The position numbers were made by a program, and so were the translations under genes. DNA of 64,000 nucleotides from Microbulbifer sp. YPW16 (GTDB lineage Bacteria; Pseudomonadota; Gammaproteobacteria; Pseudomonadales; Cellvibrionaceae): positions 3,552,001 to 3,616,000 of the forward strand of contig NZ_CP089928.1 in assembly GCF_021290385.1 (NCBI RefSeq), in the 5' to 3' direction. This document shows positions 28,950 through 37,887 of this stretch, in pieces (the first letter of the stretch is position 1; each line of letters opens with the position of its first letter). The notes beneath the pieces are model-generated. The model had not been told where the DNA came from and made no database searches. It saw nothing but the letters and a program-made list of their open reading frames with translations.

Positions 28950-30287
28950 CTAACGGGATGGCTCGTTGGATTTGATCCGGGCGATACGATCGCGGATCAG
29001 GCTGAATGTTTCGTGGTCTGTTGTCGGTGATAAGCCAAAGTTGCTCTTCAGGACACGCTCACTGGCAAGCGCGGCCAGTGCAAACTCGATGCCGTGACAG
29101 TTCAGGCATACCGGCAACATTTTTTCATTCGGTCGCAGGTTGTGATTCTGGTTATGGTTGACGAGGATTTCACCATCATGCTCTTCCCTTGGCAGGTGGC
29201 AGTTGGCGCAGCTGACCCCGCCGGCTTCACCTTGTTGCCAGGCCTGGAAGTGGCCTGACTCCCGGTAGGCCAGGCTGTGTTCGTCGTTGTGGCAGCCCAG
29301 GCACGCCTCGACCGCGGCAAAGCGGGTATCGGTCTCGTGGGGTCCATGGCAGCTGATACAAGTGAGTGCACCTTTGCTCCCCGGCCGCATGGGCAGGCGC
29401 GCCTCTGCCGGGGTCATCGCGCCATTGTGCGCAAAGTCCTCCGGCAGTGCCGCTGACAAGCGCATTCCGTGTTTGCCGCTGGTGAAGGCATCCCGTTGCC
29501 CGGCATGGCAGCTGCCACATTGCTCGACAATTTCGCGGCTGGAAAACTGCAGCTGACCGTTACTGTGACAGTCACTGCAGTTTATCCCCGCTTGCGCGTG
29601 CCTACTTGCCACCCAGGAGTCGGAGATGCCTTTGTGCGGTTCGCCGGCATCAAGGTCTGCCTGCTGCAGTCGCAGCGGTTCCCTGTGCGGATTTTCCCGA
29701 AGCCATGACTGCATTGCCGTGCGTGCCGGAAGCTGCGCATCCGGGAGCAGTGCCGGCTGCCCCACGTGTGCAATCAGGAAGTCCTCGTAGAGGGTGCGGT
29801 TGTCGTGGAAGTTATGGCAGCCGGCACTGGCACAGCTGTCGAAGGCGAGATCCTGGTGGCTGCTGCGTTCTTCGGCAATATCGTTATGACAGTGAAAACA
29901 GAAATCCCCGGCCAGGGTCACTCCCATCTCCCTGGTGGTTTCCGGCTGGTGCTCGGTATGGCAGGTAACACAGCGGCGCGCATCCAGCTCGGCCAGCAGC
30001 GGTGCGTTGCGTGGATCGAGGAATTTCTTGCGCGGATGGGAGTCATTGGCCAGCTCCAGCTCATCGGCGTGGCAATCCAGGCAGGCCTGTTGCATGGCCT
30101 CCTGCCCGGCAAAGCCGTCACCGTGGCAGCTGGTGCATGCGAGCTCGATCTGGTGGTGGCCGTGGCTCATTTCACCGCTGACAAACAGGGTCTTGTCCGA
30201 GTACTCGAGGTTGTACGCAGCAGTAGACCCAATTGCCAGGGTCACCAGCAGTCCAAAGTGCCAGAATTTGAATTGATAGCTTTTCAT
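28950..30287 (-). CDS. Eleven-haem c-type cytochrome
   Basis: Periplasmic electron carrier of 445 residues with an N-terminal signal or anchor (about residues 10-24). Ten CXXCH motifs are visible, with Cys at 51, 69, 106, 130, 237, 257, 310, 329, 360 and 394. An eleventh site of unusual spacing, CASAGCH (CX4CH), is at 152-158. Many extra His residues could serve as distal ligands. The sequence does not show the catalytic CXXCK of NrfA. Its ATG abuts the TAG of the upstream fusion gene (TAGATG), so translation is tightly coupled. It may accept electrons from that membrane protein and pass them to a periplasmic or extracellular acceptor. Confidence 0.88.
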   Translation of the reverse strand: MKSYQFKFWHFGLLVTLAIGSTAAYNLEYSDKTLFVSGEMSHGHHQIELACTSCHGDGFAGQEAMQQACLDCHADELELANDSHPRKKFLDPRNAPLLAELDARRCVTCHTEHQPETTREMGVTLAGDFCFHCHNDIAEERSSHQDLAFDSCASAGCHNFHDNRTLYEDFLIAHVGQPALLPDAQLPARTAMQSWLRENPHREPLRLQQADLDAGEPHKGISDSWVASRHAQAGINCSDCHSNGQLQFSSREIVEQCGSCHAGQRDAFTSGKHGMRLSAALPEDFAHNGAMTPAEARLPMRPGSKGALTCISCHGPHETDTRFAAVEACLGCHNDEHSLAYRESGHFQAWQQGEAGGVSCANCHLPREEHDGEILVNHNQNHNLRPNEKMLPVCLNCHGIEFALAALASERVLKSNFGLSPTTDHETFSLIRDRIARIKSNEPSR

Positions 30288-32306
30288 CTAAAAGTAATAC
30301 ACCGCCAGTATGTGGTACGCGAGCAGAACCGGAAGTGTCCAGAGCAGGGCGTAGTGCACGCGTGACCACCACTTTCGGTGTTCGCGCAGTTTCATATCCG
30401 TCCAGTGGTGGTTGCGTGCCATAAATACCCCCACCAGGGCTCCGGTGGTGGTTGCTGCAAGGAAAACCAGCATCAGCGCCAGGTTCAGGTTTTCCCCGAG
30501 GCGGAATCCGGTGTGCACCACCAGAACCACCAGTGCCGCACAGCCGATCAGGCTGTGGGCGTAGCGCCAGTGATCAACATGCCCGTGGGTGAATTTTTTC
30601 CAGCGTTTGCGGAGACTCAGTGACGCGGTGAGCAGGCAGAAGCCGAGCAGACTGTAACCACTGACCTGCTTCCAGAAGTTGTCGTACCAGAGTTTTTGCC
30701 AATACCAGCTTGACTGGACACTTTCCGAAATTGGTGCCGGCGGCATGAATACGGCCAGCGTAATCAGTAGCAGGGATACAAATGAGGTAACCAGGATTCC
30801 GCGCGCGTGGCGCATCACCAGGTTGGGGGCGGGCACATCCAGCAACTCGGCTATCAGCGGGCGGCAGCTGCCGCATACCGAGCCGGCTGTAGTCGCCTGC
30901 TGCAGGTCCATCAGGTTGCGCTTGCCGTGCGAGATGGCAGAGCAGAGTTCTCCCTTGCTGATGCCATTGCACTGGCAAACCAGGTAATGCTCGGGCTGCT
31001 CCCTGATCCCCCTGGCGGCCGACTTTTGCCACAGGTGTCCATCCCGCCCAAAACGTTTCGTGATGCGTGCCGTGACGACCTCTGCGGCAGCGACGGCCTG
31101 TCGCACCTGGCTGGCTTCATCCCAGCTGCCGATGTAGACAGCACCACACAGGCGCCCATCCCGGACAAACAGCTGGCGATAGAGCCCTTTAAAGCGATTG
31201 CGATAGATATGATATTCATCGCCATCCACGTCACCGATGATGGCGCAGGGAATATGGGCGATTTTCAGCTGGATGTCCCGGTAGCTACCCCGGTATGGAG
31301 TGGCCTGCAGTCGGTTGTTGTGCCTCTGGCAGATGTGTTCACAGCAACTCTCTGCCTGTTCGTAGCCAGGCCGGACGAACTGGTACACCTCCTGTTCGAA
31401 CTCAGCGCACTCGCCAACTGCATAGATATCCGGGTCGGATGTCTGCAACCACTGGTTAACGACAATTGCCCGGGCCGTATCCAGGCCGCATTGTTGGGCC
31501 AGGGTGATCTCTGACTGGATGCCAGTGCACAGGACCACGGCGTCAACGGCCAATCCAGGCTGGCCGGCAAAATGCAGCTCGGATGCTTTTTCATTACCCG
31601 TGATGGCAGTTGGCACCTCACCAACCCGGAGTTCCACACCCAGTGCCTCAAGTGCTGATTTCAGGTATGTCTCGGCTTCTTCATTGAGTAGTCCGCCGAG
31701 CAGGCCTGCCCGGGATTGCAGTGTGACACGGTTATTCTGCGCTTTTAACGCTGCAGCCGCCTCGAGCCCCAGGGCGCCGGCACCGATTACGCAGATATGC
31801 TGGTTTCCCTCGCGCAGCCGGATCAGGTCTTCGGTATTTCGCAGGCTGCGGAACGGGTAGACGTTTGGGAAATCGGTCCCGGGAATCTGTGGAATAGCCG
31901 GGTTGGAGCCCGTGGCAAGGATTAACTTATCGTAAGGCTGGATGTTTCCGGCTGCATCCGTGATGGTCTTGCCTGCCCGGTCGATGGCGACAACCCGCCG
32001 GTCGATAAACTCGGCCAGTCTGCTGTCGTATTGGCCCCAAATGGGGTTGCTCAGATCTTCCAGGGACACCTGGTCGGAGAGGTATTGCGAGAGCTTTACC
32101 CGGTTATAGGGGGATTCGGCCTCTGCACCGTAGATGACCACCTGTGCATCGTCACTGAGTTCAAGCAGTTTCTGTGCGCAGCGCACACCCACCGGGCCGG
32201 TACCCACCACCACATAAATCGGGTAGTCACTCTCAGCCGAACCGGTGCGCTCCCGCAATTGTTGCCGTAGAGGTGCATCCTCGAGTTCAGCCATACCTTC
32301 CCCCAT
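30288..32306 (-). CDS. NAD(P)H:FAD / [2Fe-2S] / di-haem b membrane fusion protein
   Basis: A 672-residue fusion. Residues 30-410 are a pyridine-nucleotide oxidoreductase like the N-terminal half of NirB (FAD site GTGPVG at 35-40, NAD(P) site GAGALG at 175-180, GEC at 298-300). Residues 440-490 form a BFD-type [2Fe-2S] domain with Cys444, 446, 478 and 481. From about 503 there are five hydrophobic helices. Two of these carry H-x13-H pairs (His584/598 and His651/665), the pattern of two b haems stacked across a membrane. The sirohaem part of NirB is absent. I infer cytoplasmic NAD(P)H oxidation with electrons passed through the membrane to the adjacent cytochrome. ATG 32306 and ATG 32294 are both possible starts. 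Confidence 0.87.
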   Translation of the reverse strand: MGEGMAELEDAPLRQQLRERTGSAESDYPIYVVVGTGPVGVRCAQKLLELSDDAQVVIYGAEAESPYNRVKLSQYLSDQVSLEDLSNPIWGQYDSRLAEFIDRRVVAIDRAGKTITDAAGNIQPYDKLILATGSNPAIPQIPGTDFPNVYPFRSLRNTEDLIRLREGNQHICVIGAGALGLEAAAALKAQNNRVTLQSRAGLLGGLLNEEAETYLKSALEALGVELRVGEVPTAITGNEKASELHFAGQPGLAVDAVVLCTGIQSEITLAQQCGLDTARAIVVNQWLQTSDPDIYAVGECAEFEQEVYQFVRPGYEQAESCCEHICQRHNNRLQATPYRGSYRDIQLKIAHIPCAIIGDVDGDEYHIYRNRFKGLYRQLFVRDGRLCGAVYIGSWDEASQVRQAVAAAEVVTARITKRFGRDGHLWQKSAARGIREQPEHYLVCQCNGISKGELCSAISHGKRNLMDLQQATTAGSVCGSCRPLIAELLDVPAPNLVMRHARGILVTSFVSLLLITLAVFMPPAPISESVQSSWYWQKLWYDNFWKQVSGYSLLGFCLLTASLSLRKRWKKFTHGHVDHWRYAHSLIGCAALVVLVVHTGFRLGENLNLALMLVFLAATTTGALVGVFMARNHHWTDMKLREHRKWWSRVHYALLWTLPVLLAYHILAVYYF

Positions 32307-32679
32307 ATAGCCCGTTCCCCATGCGCAATCCTGTCTTGTACTTCATTATTATTCTGGAGCCCCGCGCCCCTCTTGAGATCTATTGTTCTAATTATTTTGT
32401 TTATTGGAGAATTTTAGTGCCACTATATTTAAACAAAATCCAGTGAAGGTCCATAGCCGGCCTGTTTTATAAAACACTGTGAAATAATTTACCCGGGGCT
32501 TGTGATGGGGGTATCAACGCAGCCCGTCCGGAGGGGCAGGACGGGCCGGATTGAATGGGAGTCTGAAAGGCAGCTGGGATGTGACACAGCCCGCGCGGCG
32601 TGCTGCGGAATTTGCCCGGGCCACTACAGCCCGCGGCGCCGTGCAGGTGCGCCGGGGTGCTGTAGTGTTCCCAGCGAAT
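32307..32679. other. Region between the redox fusion gene and the hemerythrin gene
   Basis: No gene is supported in these 373 bases. The part next to 32306 is AT-rich and probably holds the promoter of the redox operon; no convincing FNR, Fur or NarL box was found. An 8-bp hairpin (GCCCGTCC / GGACGGGC, 32522-32546) may close the hemerythrin transcript, but it lacks a U tract. Confidence 0.5.
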
Positions 32680-33204
32680 TCAGGAGGGTTGGTACAGCGT
32701 GTAGAGTTCTTTTTCCTCCAGTGTGACCCGTCGGGTCAGGGCCTCGCCGATTTTTTCATAATCGCGTTTGAAGTCCCGCACCATCTCCTGGGTGAAAGCC
32801 TCGTGCGAGTAGCGTTTACAGAACTGCACTACTGCGTTGGCGATGTCATTCATGTCCGTGCGGAAATCCTTGACGATCTGGCGCGTGTGGAGGTCCTCTG
32901 ACAGCGATTGCTCGAGGTATACGTAAAAGCTCACATTTTCCTTGATCAGGTGGGCCTGGAACCTGGACTTGAATGTGGTCAGGTGTTGCGCCAGCTTGCG
33001 GAAGTCCTGCCGTTCATACCCCTCTGACCAGATTCGCTGGAAGATGCTGATCAATTCATGATGGTCACCCTTCAGTCTATTGATCAGTGCGGGGTCATAG
33101 TTGATTGTCCGTCCCTGCCTGGTCCCGCCAGTGCTGTTCTTTGAATAGCGGTCATCCCGAGTAGCTGACTCGTTGCGGGATTTGCCGGAAAAGATGCGAA
33201 ACAT
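32680..33204 (-). CDS. Hemerythrin-like (HHE domain) protein
   Basis: A helical-bundle protein of 174 residues predicted to bind a di-iron centre. ATG 33204 (MFRIFSGKSRNESATR) is preferred because the upstream extension is unlike the family. Iron ligands fit LKGDHHELISIFQ, FQAHLIKENVSFYVYLEQ and a late Glu in EEKELYTLY. A disordered basic stretch precedes the domain. Such proteins bind oxygen or nitric oxide, or regulate sigma factors. It lies on the same strand, upstream of the redox operon, which suggests but does not prove a shared role. Confidence 0.8.
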   Translation of the reverse strand: MFRIFSGKSRNESATRDDRYSKNSTGGTRQGRTINYDPALINRLKGDHHELISIFQRIWSEGYERQDFRKLAQHLTTFKSRFQAHLIKENVSFYVYLEQSLSEDLHTRQIVKDFRTDMNDIANAVVQFCKRYSHEAFTQEMVRDFKRDYEKIGEALTRRVTLEEKELYTLYQPS

Positions 33205-33548
33205 GAGTCTGGGCCTTTTTTGGTCTTTTTGGAGTGTTGTTGAACCGGAGTGCCACTGATGGCTGTGGACAGCGGATTTTGCCGTGACGGCGTATAGATG
33301 AAACAGTTTTTTAGAACAGAGTTCCACTTTTCTGCCTCACATGAGAACCAAGTCACAGAATTTTGGTGCTGTGCCTGATTATGGTGCACTTTTCTGAGTG
33401 CCTTCACTCTTAACAGTTGAGAAAGGAGCTTCAGCGGGCCAGTTCGCGACTGGTGGGATCGGGGGGCTGGAAGGTAAGTTGATCAGGGTCGGAGGAGATG
33501 GTTGGTACAGTGCTGGCAGCGAGCCTGGCGCCAGCTCTTGCCGCCATA
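33205..33548. other. Intergenic region between gltA and hemerythrin genes
   Basis: It contains no gene I can support. The segment near 33205 should include the promoter of the hemerythrin gene on the minus strand; no regulator site was recognised. Confidence 0.45.
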
Positions 33549-33576
33549 AAAAAACCCGGCCAGGGGCCGGGTTTTT
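33549..33576 (-). terminator. Terminator of gltA
   Basis: AACCCGGCC and GGCCGGGTT form a stem with loop AGG, with A and T runs on the outside, 20 bases past the gltA stop. It can act on both strands. Confidence 0.9.
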
Positions 33577-33595
33577 CAATCGTTGCCTGTCGCTA

Positions 33596-34885
33596 TCAGC
33601 GCTGGTCCAGCGGCACGTAGTCGCGCTCGGTGTAGCCGGTATACAGCTGGCGCGGACGACCGATCTTGTAGGGATTGGAGATCATCTCGTTCCAGTGTGC
33701 GATCCAGCCGGCGGTGCGGCCGGTGGCAAAGATCACGGTAAACATGTCGGTGGGGATACCGATAGCCTTCATGATGATGCCGGAGTAAAAGTCCACGTTC
33801 GGGTAGAGCTTCTTCTCGACGAAGTACTCGTCTTCCAGGGCGATCTTCTCCAGCTTCTTGGCGATCCGCAGCAGCGGGTCGTTTTCGGCACCCATTGCAC
33901 TCAGGACCTCGTCGCAGATTCCCTGCATCACACGGGAACGCGGGTCGAAGTTCTTATAGACGCGGTGGCCAAAGCCCATCAGGCGGAAGGGGTCATTCTT
34001 GTCCTTGGCCTTTTTCACGTACTCGTCGATGCGGCTCTCGTCACCAATCTCCTGCAGCATGTTCAGTACCGCCTCGTTGGCGCCACCGTGTGCCGGGCCC
34101 CACAGGGCGGCAATGCCGGAGGAGATGCAGGCGAACGGGTTGGCACCGGAAGAGCCGGCCAGGCGCACCGTGGAGGTGGAGGCGTTCTGCTCGTGATCGG
34201 CGTGCAGCAGGAAGATCACGTCCATGGCCTTGGCCACAATCGGGTCCACCTTGCTCGGCTCGCACGGGTTGCCGAACATCATATGCAGGAAGTTCTCGGC
34301 ATAGCCGAGGCTGTTATCCGGGTACATGAAGGGTTGGCCCTTGGAGTGCTTGTAGCACATGGCGGCCAGGGTCGGCATCTTGGCGATCAGGCGATGGGCC
34401 GAGATGCGACGGTGTTCGGGGTCATTGATGTCCAGAGAGTCGTGGTAGAAGGAGGCGAGGGCACCGACCACTCCACACATCATGGCCATCGGGTGGGCAT
34501 CGTAACGGAAGCCCTTGAAGAAGCTGACGATCGACTCGTGCACCATGGTGTGGTTCATGATGGTGTCGACGTACTTCTTCTTCTCTTCTGCTGAGGGGAG
34601 CTCGCCGTTCATCAGCAGGTAGCAGGTCTCCAGGTAGTCGGACTGGTCTGCCAGCTGCTCGATGGGATATCCGCGATGCAGCAGCTGACCCTTGGCACCA
34701 TCAATGTAGGTGATCTTGGACTCGCAGGCGGCGGTCGAGACAAAGCCCGGGTCATAGGTGAACAAGCCCTTGCCGGTCAGGCTGCTGACGTCAACAACAT
34801 CGGGGCCGAGGGTGCCGGAAAGGACCGGCATATCGATACTGCCGTCGATACCGTCGACCGTGAGATGCGCTTTTTTATCGGACAT
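33596..34885 (-). CDS. gltA: Citrate synthase
   Basis: Condenses oxaloacetate and acetyl-CoA in the TCA cycle; the type II hexameric form regulated by NADH. The 429 residues match E. coli GltA in length and include the N-terminal beta domain ([24 protein letters not shown] without a long gap). The catalytic His is in [12 protein letters not shown], the second His in [13 protein letters not shown] and the Asp in NVDFYSG. It diverges from sdhC across 470 bases, the classic arrangement of gammaproteobacteria. A probable promoter with TTGACA is upstream. Confidence 0.97.
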   Translation of the reverse strand: MSDKKAHLTVDGIDGSIDMPVLSGTLGPDVVDVSSLTGKGLFTYDPGFVSTAACESKITYIDGAKGQLLHRGYPIEQLADQSDYLETCYLLMNGELPSAEEKKKYVDTIMNHTMVHESIVSFFKGFRYDAHPMAMMCGVVGALASFYHDSLDINDPEHRRISAHRLIAKMPTLAAMCYKHSKGQPFMYPDNSLGYAENFLHMMFGNPCEPSKVDPIVAKAMDVIFLLHADHEQNASTSTVRLAGSSGANPFACISSGIAALWGPAHGGANEAVLNMLQEIGDESRIDEYVKKAKDKNDPFRLMGFGHRVYKNFDPRSRVMQGICDEVLSAMGAENDPLLRIAKKLEKIALEDEYFVEKKLYPNVDFYSGIIMKAIGIPTDMFTVIFATGRTAGWIAHWNEMISNPYKIGRPRQLYTGYTERDYVPLDQR

Positions 34886-34962
34886 TGCGGACTCCTAAAA
34901 CTGTTCTTATGCCGCCTTATTCCCTGTTGCACAGAGGCCTAGCGGTCATTTCGGCGGGGCCA

Positions 34963-34991
34963 AACTTAAGTGGCGGCCCCCCATTTGTCAA
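34963..34991 (-). promoter_or_regulatory. Possible sigma-70 promoter of gltA
   Basis: On the minus strand a perfect -35 TTGACA is followed 17 bases later by TAAGTT, a weak -10. It would place the transcript start about 70 bases before the gltA ATG. The remainder of the 34886-35355 gap is leader sequence plus the sdh promoter. Confidence 0.4.
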
Positions 34992-35187
34992 ACCAAAACG
35001 TGTGGACGGCTGGTCGCTTAACGGCAGGATATTCGGTCTTTCACTGACTAAAGAGAGAATTCGGCTGCTTTTGCAGCGCTGTTTTCCCAGTATCTTCGGT
35101 TAGAATGGCGCCGGCTCCCCGGGCATGCTGGCGGGGGATGCTTCCGGCCGGGCCGGTGGGTGCCGCCGGGGCCGGGGCGCAGTTTCA

Positions 35188-35216
35188 TTGTGTTTTGACC
35201 ATCAAATGCCTATAAT
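35188..35216 (+). promoter_or_regulatory. Sigma-70 promoter of sdhCDAB
   Basis: TTGTGT and a perfect -10 TATAAT are separated by 17 bases. Transcription would start near 35223 and leave a leader of about 130 bases before the sdhC GTG. That is long enough for small-RNA control, which is known for sdh in enterobacteria but not shown here. Confidence 0.72.
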
Positions 35217-35355
35217 CCGCGCGGCTTGCGCCATGGTAAGGCCGTTCTGGACAAGGCTTCACCAGTTTGGATGTGAAACGTCCAGCAAGCAGTTCGCCCC
35301 TCCATTGAAAAGCTAACGGGCGCCCGGTCGTTCAGGGCAACAAGGTGTTTTTCCT

Positions 35356-35730
35356 GTGAACAAAGACAGACCTGTCAATTTAGATATCTCCACTATCAAG
35401 CTTCCCGCTGCCGCACTGGTTTCCATTTTGCATCGTGTCTCCGGCGTGGTTCTCTTCGCTGTGGTTGCGCTGCTCCTCTATATGCTGGATGCCAGCCTGG
35501 CCTCTGAGCAGGGCTTTGCCGATACGGCAGCGCTGTTCAGCAGTGTTCCCGCCAAGCTCCTGCTGTGGGCATCCCTGGCGGCACTGATCTACCACTCACT
35601 GGCGGGTGCGCGTCACCTGCTGATGGACCTGGGGATCGGCGAGAGCCTTGAAGGTGGCCGTCGCGGCGCCGTAGCGGTGCTGGTACTCAGTGTAATCCTT
35701 ATTCTGCTCACGGGAGTATGGTTATGGTAA
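35356..35730 (+). CDS. sdhC: Succinate dehydrogenase cytochrome b556 subunit
   Basis: Membrane anchor of complex II that binds ubiquinone and haem b with SdhD. GTG 35356 follows AAGGTG at nine bases. The 124 residues begin MNKDRPVNLDISTIKLP, then the quinone-site segment SILHRVSGVVLF, and the second helix holds IYHSLAGARHLLMD with the probable haem-ligand His. Three transmembrane helices are visible. Its last bases overlap the sdhD start. Confidence 0.95.
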   Translation: MNKDRPVNLDISTIKLPAAALVSILHRVSGVVLFAVVALLLYMLDASLASEQGFADTAALFSSVPAKLLLWASLAALIYHSLAGARHLLMDLGIGESLEGGRRGAVAVLVLSVILILLTGVWLW

Positions 35731-36092
35731 CTACGGTTACAAGCTTTGGCCGCAGCGGCGTCTTTGACTGGCTGTACCAGCGCGTCACGGCAGTGGTGCT
35801 GCTGGCTTATACCCTCTTTATTGTGGGTTTCATCTTTCTCAGCGACGACTTCGGCTACGAGAGCTGGTCGGCGCTCTTCGACCAGCGCTGGATGCGGATC
35901 TTCAGTCTGGTCGCGCTTCTCTCCACCGTCGCGCACGCCTGGATCGGCCTCTGGTCCGTGGTTACCGACTACATTACCAACCGCATGATGGGCCCCAAGG
36001 CCACCACTCTGCGGGTGCTGGCACAGGTAGTCCTGGGCGCGCTGGCCGTGATCTACGCGGTGTGGGGCATTGAAATTTTGTGGGGTGTGTAA
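35724..36092 (+). CDS. sdhD: Succinate dehydrogenase membrane anchor subunit
   Basis: Second membrane anchor of complex II, 122 residues, three helices. ATG 35724 is chosen over ATG 35718 because GGGAG lies seven bases before it and only one base before the earlier codon. FDWLYQRVTAVVLLAY and STVAHAWIGLWSVVTDYI carry the family residues for haem and quinone. It overlaps the sdhC stop by seven bases and precedes sdhA by three bases. Confidence 0.94.
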   Translation: MVTTVTSFGRSGVFDWLYQRVTAVVLLAYTLFIVGFIFLSDDFGYESWSALFDQRWMRIFSLVALLSTVAHAWIGLWSVVTDYITNRMMGPKATTLRVLAQVVLGALAVIYAVWGIEILWGV

Positions 36093-36095
36093 TTT

Positions 36096-37868
36096 ATGGC
36101 GAACATGCGAACCATTTCCTTTGACGGGATCGTAATCGGCGGTGGCGGCGCGGGTATGCGCGCGGCCCTGCAAATGGCCCAGTCCGGATTCAAGACCGCG
36201 GTCATCACCAAGGTGTTCCCGACCCGTTCGCACACTGTATCCGCCCAGGGGGGGATTACCTGCGCGATTGCCAGTGCTGACCCGCAGGACGACTGGCGCT
36301 GGCACATGTACGACACCGTGAAGGGGTCTGACTACATCGGCGACCAGGATGCCATCGAGTACATGTGCTCCACCGGTCCCGAGGCCGTGTTTGAGCTCGA
36401 GCACATGGGCCTGCCGTTCTCCCGTACCGAGAACGGCCGCATCTACCAGCGTCCCTTCGGCGGCCAGTCCAAGGACTTCGGTCGCGGCGGCCAGGCTGCC
36501 CGTACCTGTGCGGCGGCTGACCGTACCGGTCACGCGCTGCTGCACACCCTTTACCAGAACAACGTCAAGAACAACACCGTGTTCCTGAATGAGTGGTTCG
36601 CGGTGGACCTGGTGAAGAACCAGGACGGCGTGGTTGTAGGTGTGATCGCCCTGTCCATCGAGGATGGCGAGGTGGTCTTCATCAAGTCCAAGGCTACTGT
36701 ATTTGCCACCGGTGGCGCCGGCCGCATTTACGCCTCCACCACCAACGCCCACATCAACACCGGCGACGGTGTCGGCATGGCCCTGCGCGCCGGTTTCCCG
36801 GTTCAGGACATGGAAATGTGGCAGTTCCACCCCACCGGTATCGCCGGTGCCGGCGTACTGGTGACCGAGGGTTGCCGCGGTGAAGGCGGCTATCTCATTA
36901 ATAAGGATGGCGAGCGCTTTATGGAGCGTTACGCTCCCAACGCCAAGGACCTCGCTTCCCGTGACGTGGTGGCCCGCTCCATGGTGCTGGAGATCCTGGA
37001 GGGTCGTGGTGCCGGTCCCAACAGCGATCACGTATTCCTGAAGCTCGACCACCTGGGCGAGGAAGTGCTGAACAGCCGCCTGCCGGGTATCTGCGAGCTG
37101 GCCAAGACCTTTGCCCACGTGGATCCGGTCAAGGCACCGATCCCGGTGGTACCCACCTGTCACTACATGATGGGCGGTATCCCCACCAATGTGCACGGCC
37201 AGGCCCTGACCCAGGATGCCGCCGGCAACGACCAGGTGATTGACGGTTTCTTTGCCTGCGGCGAAGTCGCCTGTGTATCCGTGCACGGCGCCAACCGCCT
37301 GGGCGGTAACTCCCTGCTCGACCTGGTGGTCTTCGGTCGCGCTTCCGGCCTGTTTATCGAGAAGGCCCTGCGTGAGGGTATCGAGGCACGCGAAGCGTCC
37401 GATTCCGATATCGAGGCAGCTATGTCGCGCCTGAATCGCCTGGAAAATACCAACGATGGCGAAAAGGCAGCCGACCTGCGCAATGAGTTGCAGGGCGTCA
37501 TGCAGAACCACTTCGGTGTATTCCGCCGTGGCGACTACATGGCGGAGGGTGTGGAAAAGCTCAAGGACCTGCGTGAGCGCATCGAGAATGTGCGCCTCGA
37601 GGACAAGAGCCACGCCTTCAACACTGCCCGTGTCGAAGCGCTGGAACTGCAAAACCTGCTGGAAGTGGCCGAGGCCACCGCAATCCCGGCAGAAGTGCGC
37701 ACCGAGAGCCGCGGCGCCCACGCCCGCGAGGACTACCAGGAGCGCGACGACGAAAACTGGCTGTGCCACTCCATGTTCTTCCCGGCGGAAAAACGTGTCG
37801 GCAAGCGCGCGGTCAACTTTGCGCCGAACACCATGGAAGCTTTCGAGCCGAAGGCTCGGACTTACTGA
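36096..37868 (+). CDS. sdhA: Succinate dehydrogenase flavoprotein subunit
   Basis: Oxidises succinate to fumarate with covalently bound FAD. The 590 residues match the family length. The FAD-binding [15 protein letters not shown] lies at about residue 12, and the flavinylated His is in [11 protein letters not shown]. Active-site segments are [36 protein letters not shown] and [20 protein letters not shown] 763-residue open frame on the opposite strand is an artefact. There is no clear Shine-Dalgarno site, so translation probably couples to sdhD three bases upstream. Confidence 0.97.
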   Translation: MANMRTISFDGIVIGGGGAGMRAALQMAQSGFKTAVITKVFPTRSHTVSAQGGITCAIASADPQDDWRWHMYDTVKGSDYIGDQDAIEYMCSTGPEAVFELEHMGLPFSRTENGRIYQRPFGGQSKDFGRGGQAARTCAAADRTGHALLHTLYQNNVKNNTVFLNEWFAVDLVKNQDGVVVGVIALSIEDGEVVFIKSKATVFATGGAGRIYASTTNAHINTGDGVGMALRAGFPVQDMEMWQFHPTGIAGAGVLVTEGCRGEGGYLINKDGERFMERYAPNAKDLASRDVVARSMVLEILEGRGAGPNSDHVFLKLDHLGEEVLNSRLPGICELAKTFAHVDPVKAPIPVVPTCHYMMGGIPTNVHGQALTQDAAGNDQVIDGFFACGEVACVSVHGANRLGGNSLLDLVVFGRASGLFIEKALREGIEAREASDSDIEAAMSRLNRLENTNDGEKAADLRNELQGVMQNHFGVFRRGDYMAEGVEKLKDLRERIENVRLEDKSHAFNTARVEALELQNLLEVAEATAIPAEVRTESRGAHAREDYQERDDENWLCHSMFFPAEKRVGKRAVNFAPNTMEAFEPKARTY

Positions 37869-37887
37869 TTCGGGAGCGGAATAGAGT

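Noticed and set aside
30288-32306. Annotation of the fusion as nitrite reductase NirB
   Set aside because: Only the FAD and BFD parts are shared; the sirohaem/[4Fe-4S] catalytic domain is absent and a membrane domain replaces it.
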